64,000 bases of DNA from CAZQFV01 sp964613665 (GTDB taxonomy: Bacteria; Chloroflexota; Chloroflexia; DTKN01), in NCBI GenBank assembly GCA_964613665.1, contig CAZTIG010000011.1, forward strand, positions 1-64,000, in the 5' to 3' direction. A program made the position numbers and the translations under genes. The notes beneath the pieces are model-generated. The model made no database searches and was not told the DNA's origin. It saw only the letters and a list, made by a program, of their open reading frames with translations. Of the stretch, positions 59,649 to 64,000 are shown one piece after another (the stretch's first letter is position 1; every line of letters starts with the position of its first letter).

Positions 59649-60932
59649 ATGAGACTGCTGGACATCGCGCGCAAGGACTTGCTCCGATCCGTTCGCAACG
59701 TCTTCTTCCTCTTCTTCGGCCTGGGCGTGCCCCTGCTGGCGGCGGGCATCTTCTATTTTGCCTTTGGCGGCATGGGCTCAGGGGACGGCGGGTTCGAGAT
59801 CCCCGTGACCCGGGTCCAGGTCGTCAACCTGGACCAGGCCGCGGCGCAGTACGGCGGCTTCTCGGCCGGCCGGCTCCTGGTCGATTTCCTGCGCTCGGAG
59901 CCCATGGCCGCCCTGATGGAGGTGAGCGAGGCGGCCGACGCCGCGGCAGCGCGCGCGGCCGTGGACCACCAGGAGGCCGGCGTGGCCGTGATCATCCCGG
60001 CCGGGCTGAGCGCCGCCGCCTTCGGCAGCGGCGAGCGCGCCACGGTCGAGATCTACCAGGACCCCACGCTGACCTTGGGGCCGGCCATCGTCCGCGGGAT
60101 CGTCCGCCAGTTCGCCGACGGCTTTGCCGGGACGCGCATCGCCATCGATGTCGCCACAGAGCAGCTCGCGGCCCACGGCCTGGCCGCCGACGACGGCCTG
60201 AAGGCGCAGATCGCCATGGCCTATGGCCAGTGGGCCCAAACCCTCGGCCAGGGTATGGAGGGTGGGACGAGCGCCCTGCTCGCCGTTCGCTCCCCGACGG
60301 CCCAGGAGGAGCCGGCCAACGCCATGCTCCGCATCATGGGCCTGATCATGGCGGGGATGATGGTGTTCTATGCCTTTTACACCGCGGCGGCCACGGCGAT
60401 GACCCTGCTGGAGGAGCGGGAAAAGGGCACCCTGCCGCGGCTCATGACCACCCCGACGCCCGTCTGGGCCATCCTGGGCGGCAAGTCCCTCTGCATCGTG
60501 GCCCTCCTCGCCCTGCAGGTGACGGCGCTGCTGGTCGTCTCCGGCCTGGTCTTTGGCATCCCCTGGGGACACCCCCTGGGCCTGGCCATGGCCTCGCTGG
60601 GGCTGGTGGCCATCGCCACCGGCTTCGGCATCCTGGTCAACTCGCTGCTCAAGAACAGCCGCCAGGCCGGCATCGTCTACGGCGGCGTGCTTACCGTGCT
60701 GGGAATGGCCGGGATGCTCGGCGTCTTCACGGGCAACGCCCCGGGAACGTCCGCGGGCCTGGATACGCTTTCCCTATTCACTCCCCACGGTTGGGCCGTG
60801 CGCGGCTACGGGCTGCTCCTGTACGGCAGCGGGCCGGGCGAGATCGTCGTGCCGCTGCTGGGGATGGTGGGCCTGGGCGCCCTCTTCTTCGCCGTCGGCC
60901 TGTGGCGCTTCAGCCGCCGGCTGGCCCAGTGA
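59649..60932 (+). CDS. ABC-2 permease with large extracytoplasmic domain (first)
   Basis: 427 residues. ABC2_membrane_3 type: one N-terminal helix (FFLFFGLGVPLLAAGIFYFAFGG), then ~200 residues outside the membrane (VTRVQVVNLDQAAAQYGGFSAGRLLVDFL), then about five helices (MGLIMAGMMVFYAFYTAAATAMTLLEEREKGTLPRLMTTPTP is the conserved loop). Forms a heterodimer with the next protein. Start ATG close to the ATPase stop. Confidence 0.9.
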   Translation: MRLLDIARKDLLRSVRNVFFLFFGLGVPLLAAGIFYFAFGGMGSGDGGFEIPVTRVQVVNLDQAAAQYGGFSAGRLLVDFLRSEPMAALMEVSEAADAAAARAAVDHQEAGVAVIIPAGLSAAAFGSGERATVEIYQDPTLTLGPAIVRGIVRQFADGFAGTRIAIDVATEQLAAHGLAADDGLKAQIAMAYGQWAQTLGQGMEGGTSALLAVRSPTAQEEPANAMLRIMGLIMAGMMVFYAFYTAAATAMTLLEEREKGTLPRLMTTPTPVWAILGGKSLCIVALLALQVTALLVVSGLVFGIPWGHPLGLAMASLGLVAIATGFGILVNSLLKNSRQAGIVYGGVLTVLGMAGMLGVFTGNAPGTSAGLDTLSLFTPHGWAVRGYGLLLYGSGPGEIVVPLLGMVGLGALFFAVGLWRFSRRLAQ

Positions 60933-60980
60933 CCTGTGCCGGGCTGTCGTTTCTATCGTAAGCTCCGCGGGAGGAATGCG

Positions 60981-62195
60981 ATGCGCGTCATCGCCCTGAC
61001 GCTGAAGGACCTGCGCCAGCTGCTGGTGGACTGGAAAGCGGCTACCTTCCTGATCGCCATGCCCGTCATCTTCACCCTGATGTTCGGCTTTGCCTTTGGC
61101 GGCTTCGGCGGGCCGCAGGACCCCCGCCTGCCGGTCGGCCTGCTCGACCGCGACGGCAGCCCCCTCAGTGCCAACCTGGGCGAGCTGCTGGCCGCCTCGG
61201 AGGCGGTGCGCCCGGTGGTGCTGGAGGGGGACCGCGACACAGCGGCGCTGGAGAAGCAGGTCCGGGAGAAGGACTGGGCCGCGGCGGTGATCGTGCCCCG
61301 CGGCTACGGCGAGGAGCTGCTGGCCGGGAGAATCCCCTCCCTGGAGGTCATCGCCGACCTGAGCTCCAGCGCCGGCCAGACCGTCCAGAGCGAGGTCCAG
61401 GCCGCGGCCGGCCGACTGGTCGGGGCGGTCCAGGCGGCGCAGCTTGCCACACAGGCCTATGCCGGGCGCGTCGGCTTCGGCGACGCCGCAGCGCAGCGGG
61501 CCTTCTTGGAGGAGGCGCTGGCCCGGGCCGTCCGCGCGTGGGACGATCCGCCCCTCACGGTCAGCGCCGCGGGAGCGGCACAAGAAGAGTCCTCCACAGC
61601 GGCGAACGCCTTTGCCCACAGCTCTCCCTCGATGATCGTCCAGTTCTCCATCGCCGGGATCATGGGGGCCGGCGAGATCATCGTCCTGGAGCGCAAAGGG
61701 CGGGTGCTGGCCCGGCTGCTGACGACGGCCATCTCGCGGGCGGAGATCATCCTGGGTCACTTCCTGGCCATGCTGGCGATGATCCTGGCCCAGTTCGTGG
61801 TGCTGATCGGTTTCGCCCAGCTGGCCCTGCGGGTGAACTACCTGCGCGAGCCGCTGGCCGTGCTGCTGGTCATGCTGACCACCGCGCTCTTCACGGCCAG
61901 CCTGGGGCTGCTCGTCGGCACGCTGGCCCGGTCGGACGAGCAGGTGATCATCTTTACCCTGGTCCTGATGTTCATCCTCTCCGGCCTGGGCGGGGCCTGG
62001 ATGCCGCTGGAGTTCACCGGGCCGGCCTTTCAGACGGTGGCCCACCTGCTGCCGTCGAGCTGGATCATGGACGGCCTCGAGAACATCGTATCCCGCGGGC
62101 TGGGGTTGTCGTCGGTCCTGCTGCCTGCCGGCGTCGTGCTGGCCTATGCCGTCGCCCTCGGGGGCCTGGCAGTGTGGCGGTTCAAGTTCGAATAG
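60981..62195 (+). CDS. ABC-2 permease with large extracytoplasmic domain (second)
   Basis: 404 residues, paralogous to its neighbour. The N-terminal helix FLIAMPVIFTLMFGFAFGGFGG is followed by an extracytoplasmic domain (VGLLDRDGSPLSANLGELLAASEAVRPVVLEGD), then helices with IMGAGEIIVLERKGRVLARLLTTAISRAEIILGHFLAML. ATG 60981 is chosen because GGGAGG precedes it; the 15-residue upstream extension is rejected. A heptamer array begins on the base after its TAG. Confidence 0.9.
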   Translation: MRVIALTLKDLRQLLVDWKAATFLIAMPVIFTLMFGFAFGGFGGPQDPRLPVGLLDRDGSPLSANLGELLAASEAVRPVVLEGDRDTAALEKQVREKDWAAAVIVPRGYGEELLAGRIPSLEVIADLSSSAGQTVQSEVQAAAGRLVGAVQAAQLATQAYAGRVGFGDAAAQRAFLEEALARAVRAWDDPPLTVSAAGAAQEESSTAANAFAHSSPSMIVQFSIAGIMGAGEIIVLERKGRVLARLLTTAISRAEIILGHFLAMLAMILAQFVVLIGFAQLALRVNYLREPLAVLLVMLTTALFTASLGLLVGTLARSDEQVIIFTLVLMFILSGLGGAWMPLEFTGPAFQTVAHLLPSSWIMDGLENIVSRGLGLSSVLLPAGVVLAYAVALGGLAVWRFKFE

Positions 62196-62279
62196 CGATC
62201 AGCGATCAGCCGATACGCTGCTCACTGAGCAGTGATGGCTGATCGCTGATGGCCGATCGCTGATGGCCAGTAGCGAACC
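62196..62279. repeat. Heptamer array after ABC permease stop
   Basis: From the base after TAG: CGATCAG-CGATCAG-CCGATAC-GCTGCTC-ACTGAGC-AGTGATG-GCTGATC-GCTGATG-GCCGATC-GCTGATG-GCCAGTA-GCGAACC. The first part and the later GCTGATC units are inverse complements, so it can fold. It shares CGATCAG with 11879-11913. Confidence 0.85.
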
Positions 62280-62322
62280 GCTGTGCTCTTCCCCGTAGCG
62301 CAGCAGCCAAGGAGAAAAGACC

Positions 62323-63174
62323 ATGGTCAAGATCATCACCGACACCACCGCCGGCCTGCCCGCCGAGGTCGCCGCGCGCTACGCCATCTCGGTGATCCCG
62401 CAGGTGGTCACCTTCGGCAGCGACTCTTTCCTGGAGGGGGTCGAGATCGACAACGCCACCTTCATGCTGCGGCTGCGCACGTCGCGCGAGCTGCCCAAGA
62501 CGGCGGCGCCGCCGCCGGAGTTGTTCGTGAACGAGTTCCGGCGCATCCTGAGGCCCGGCGACACCGTCTTCTGCATCCACCCTTCCTGTGAGGTCAGCGG
62601 CACGGTGCGCTCGGCCGAGGTGGCCGCCCAGGAATTCCCGGGGGCCGACATCCGCGTGATCGACACGCGCACCATCGCCAGCCCGCTGGGCACGATGGTA
62701 CAGCGGGCGGCGGAGTGGGCGGCAGCCGGCCAGGGCGCCGAGGCCATCGCCGCCAGCCTGCGCGATCTCATGGCCCGCTGCCGCATCTACTTCCTGGTGC
62801 CCACGCTCGAGTTCCTGGCCCGCGGCGGGCGCATCGGCGGGGCCACGGCGCTCATGGGAGGCATCCTGCAGGTCAAGCCCATCCTGACCTTCCGCGACGG
62901 CCGCGTGGACCAGTTTGCCAAGGTGCGCACGCAGAGCAAGGCCCTGGGTTACCTGCGGCAGCTCGTGCTGGAGCAGTGCCCGCACGACGGCAGCGGCGAC
63001 CTGGCGGTGATGCACGCCGGGGTGCCGGACCAGGCCCTGGCCCTGGCCGACGACCTGCGGGCCGCCCTCGGCCTGCCCGCCGCCCTGCCCATTCCCATCC
63101 TCGACCTCCCGCCGGCCATCGTCACCCACGCCGGGCCGGGCGTCCTGGCGGTGGGGTTCTTTGTCGGACCATAG
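62323..63174 (+). CDS. DegV family fatty-acid-binding protein
   Basis: 283 residues. Begins VKIITDTTAGLPAEVAARYAISVIPQVVTFGSDSFLEGVEI, with FCIHPSCEVSGTVRSAEVAAQEF (Ser/Thr fatty acid carboxylate contacts), IDTRTIASPLGTMVQRAAEWA, and YFLVPTLEFLARGGRIGGATALMGGILQVKPILTFRDGRV, all classic DegV/FakB signatures. FakB proteins present fatty acids to the kinase FakA, making acyl phosphate for PlsX/PlsY. No FakA here, but a PlsY-like gene lies at 42549. AAGGAG precedes the ATG. Confidence 0.95.
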   Translation: MVKIITDTTAGLPAEVAARYAISVIPQVVTFGSDSFLEGVEIDNATFMLRLRTSRELPKTAAPPPELFVNEFRRILRPGDTVFCIHPSCEVSGTVRSAEVAAQEFPGADIRVIDTRTIASPLGTMVQRAAEWAAAGQGAEAIAASLRDLMARCRIYFLVPTLEFLARGGRIGGATALMGGILQVKPILTFRDGRVDQFAKVRTQSKALGYLRQLVLEQCPHDGSGDLAVMHAGVPDQALALADDLRAALGLPAALPIPILDLPPAIVTHAGPGVLAVGFFVGP

Positions 63175-63183
63175 GAGGGCCCG

Positions 63184-64000
63184 GTGCAGGTGCGCCAGAT
63201 CAACACCAACAGGCGGCGCGACGTCCGCCAGTTCATCGCCTTTCCCTTTGCCCTGTACCGCGACTGCCCGCAGTGGGTGCCGCCGCTGGTCAGCGACATG
63301 GAGCTCGTGCTGAACCGGCGCCGGCACCCCTTCTACCGGCACTCTGCTGCCGACTTCTTCGTCGCCGAGGAGGAGGGCCGGACGGTCGGGCGGATCGCCG
63401 TGCTGGACAACCGCCACTACAACGAGCATCACGGCACGAAAAAGGCCTTCTTCTACTACTTTGACAGCATACCGTCGGCGGCCGTGTCGCGGGCTCTCTT
63501 CCGGGCCGCCCGCGAGTGGGCCCACGGGCGCGGCCTGACCCACATCGAGGGACCCTGGGGCTTCCTGGAGGGGGACAGCATCGGCCTGCTTGTGGAGGGA
63601 TTCGAGCACCGGCCGGCCCTGGGCATCGCCTACAACTACGACTACTACGACTCCCTGCTCCGCGACGCCCGCTTCCAGCGGCTGACCGACTACCACTCCG
63701 GCTACCTGCCGGGGGACTATGCCCTGCCGCAGCGCTTCTTCGACATCGCCGAGCGGGTCAAGTCCCAGCGCGGCTTCTGGATCAAGAGGTTCCGGAGCAA
63801 GAGGGAGCTGCGCGCCTGGGTGCCGCGCGTCGTGGAGACGTACAACAAGGCCTTTGCGGAGAACCTGGAGTACTACCCGGTGACGCCGGAGGAAGGCCGC
63901 ATCATCGGCCAGCGGCTGCTTGCGGCCACCGACCATCGCCTGGTCAAGCTGGTGATGAAGGGGGAGGAGATCGTCGGGTTCCTCTTTCCCTTTTACGACA
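63184..64000 (+). CDS. GNAT-like acetyltransferase-related protein, 3'-truncated by window edge
   Basis: At least 272 residues, running off the window. GTG start with AGGAGG directly upstream, ten bases after degV. Sequence RRRDVRQFIAFPFALYRDCPQWVPPLVSDMELVLNRRRHPFY and ADFFVAEEEGRTVGRIAVLDNRHYNEHHGTKKAFFYYFDSI is typical of a widespread bacterial family with a split N-acetyltransferase fold, often annotated GNAT. Then ARFQRLTDYHSGYLP and KLVMKGEEIVGFLFPFYD continue the fold. Substrate unknown. Confidence 0.85.
   Translation, partial: MQVRQINTNRRRDVRQFIAFPFALYRDCPQWVPPLVSDMELVLNRRRHPFYRHSAADFFVAEEEGRTVGRIAVLDNRHYNEHHGTKKAFFYYFDSIPSAAVSRALFRAAREWAHGRGLTHIEGPWGFLEGDSIGLLVEGFEHRPALGIAYNYDYYDSLLRDARFQRLTDYHSGYLPGDYALPQRFFDIAERVKSQRGFWIKRFRSKRELRAWVPRVVETYNKAFAENLEYYPVTPEEGRIIGQRLLAATDHRLVKLVMKGEEIVGFLFPFYD

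Overview
ORGANISM. The window is GC-rich bacterial DNA with short intergenic gaps, good Shine-Dalgarno sites, frequent GTG/TTG starts, and sigma70-type promoters (TTGACA/TATAAT-like boxes, mostly 16-18 bp apart). Gene content points to a non-phototrophic member of Chloroflexota, probably Anaerolineae-like. Indicators are very large cyclase-AAA-TPR regulators, a bacterial Staygreen homologue, CYTH-CHAD and PPK2 genes, a huge secreted subtilase ending in a YLPLV-type tail, and intergenic heptanucleotide arrays. This placement is inference from content, not phylogeny. Two runs of exactly 100 N mark assembly gaps. LAYOUT 1-31 kb. A partial unknown protein with a duplicated domain is followed by a GH38 alpha-mannosidase that ends inside a heptamer array. 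A minus-strand block then carries a cyclase-ATPase-TPR regulator, an lprG-p55-like lipoprotein/MFS pair, a second MFS gene, tldE, tldD, tmRNA and a ferredoxin-ASKHA corrinoid activator. A plus-strand acyl-CoA oxidation block follows: crotonase with a Cys-rich insert, acyl-CoA dehydrogenase, etfB, etfA. Facing it is a complete minus-strand unit made of promoter, c-di-AMP riboswitch, attenuator and a 49-residue ORF. Divergent from that unit is a polyphosphate island: ppk1, a phosphoesterase/Ppx-type HD fusion, two ppk2 genes and CYTH-CHAD. A damaged aldo/keto reductase closes this part. LAYOUT 31-49 kb. An almost unbroken plus-strand run holds NUDIX (with a terminator in its leader), MFS, a three-gene ABC exporter, a TIGR01777-type epimerase, a Rieske protein, a tocopherol-cyclase-like protein, a membrane gene broken by an in-frame TAG, and a selenocysteine peroxiredoxin-like protein with a visible bSECIS hairpin. 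It continues with an S51-like protein, a GH29 fucosidase, PlsY, a GT2, Staygreen, an alpha/beta hydrolase, a second ASKHA activator, a methyltetrahydrofolate:corrinoid methyltransferase and a cupin. LAYOUT 49-64 kb. A tandem-cyclase (mammalian soluble-cyclase-like) giant regulator converges on a 1614-residue secreted subtilase. After these come an ABC-2 exporter, DegV and a truncated acetyltransferase-like protein. HOW THE PARTS RELATE. Four themes recur: acyl-CoA oxidation with its own ETF; polyphosphate synthesis, use and binding; corrinoid-dependent one-carbon transfer with reductive activators; and a Staygreen / alpha-beta hydrolase / Rieske / tocopherol-cyclase neighbourhood that resembles plant chlorophyll breakdown. 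The most unusual items are the c-di-AMP riboswitch on an orphan small protein, the selenoprotein, the Cys-rich crotonase insert, and heptamer arrays that often start at a stop codon and end near the next ribosome site.
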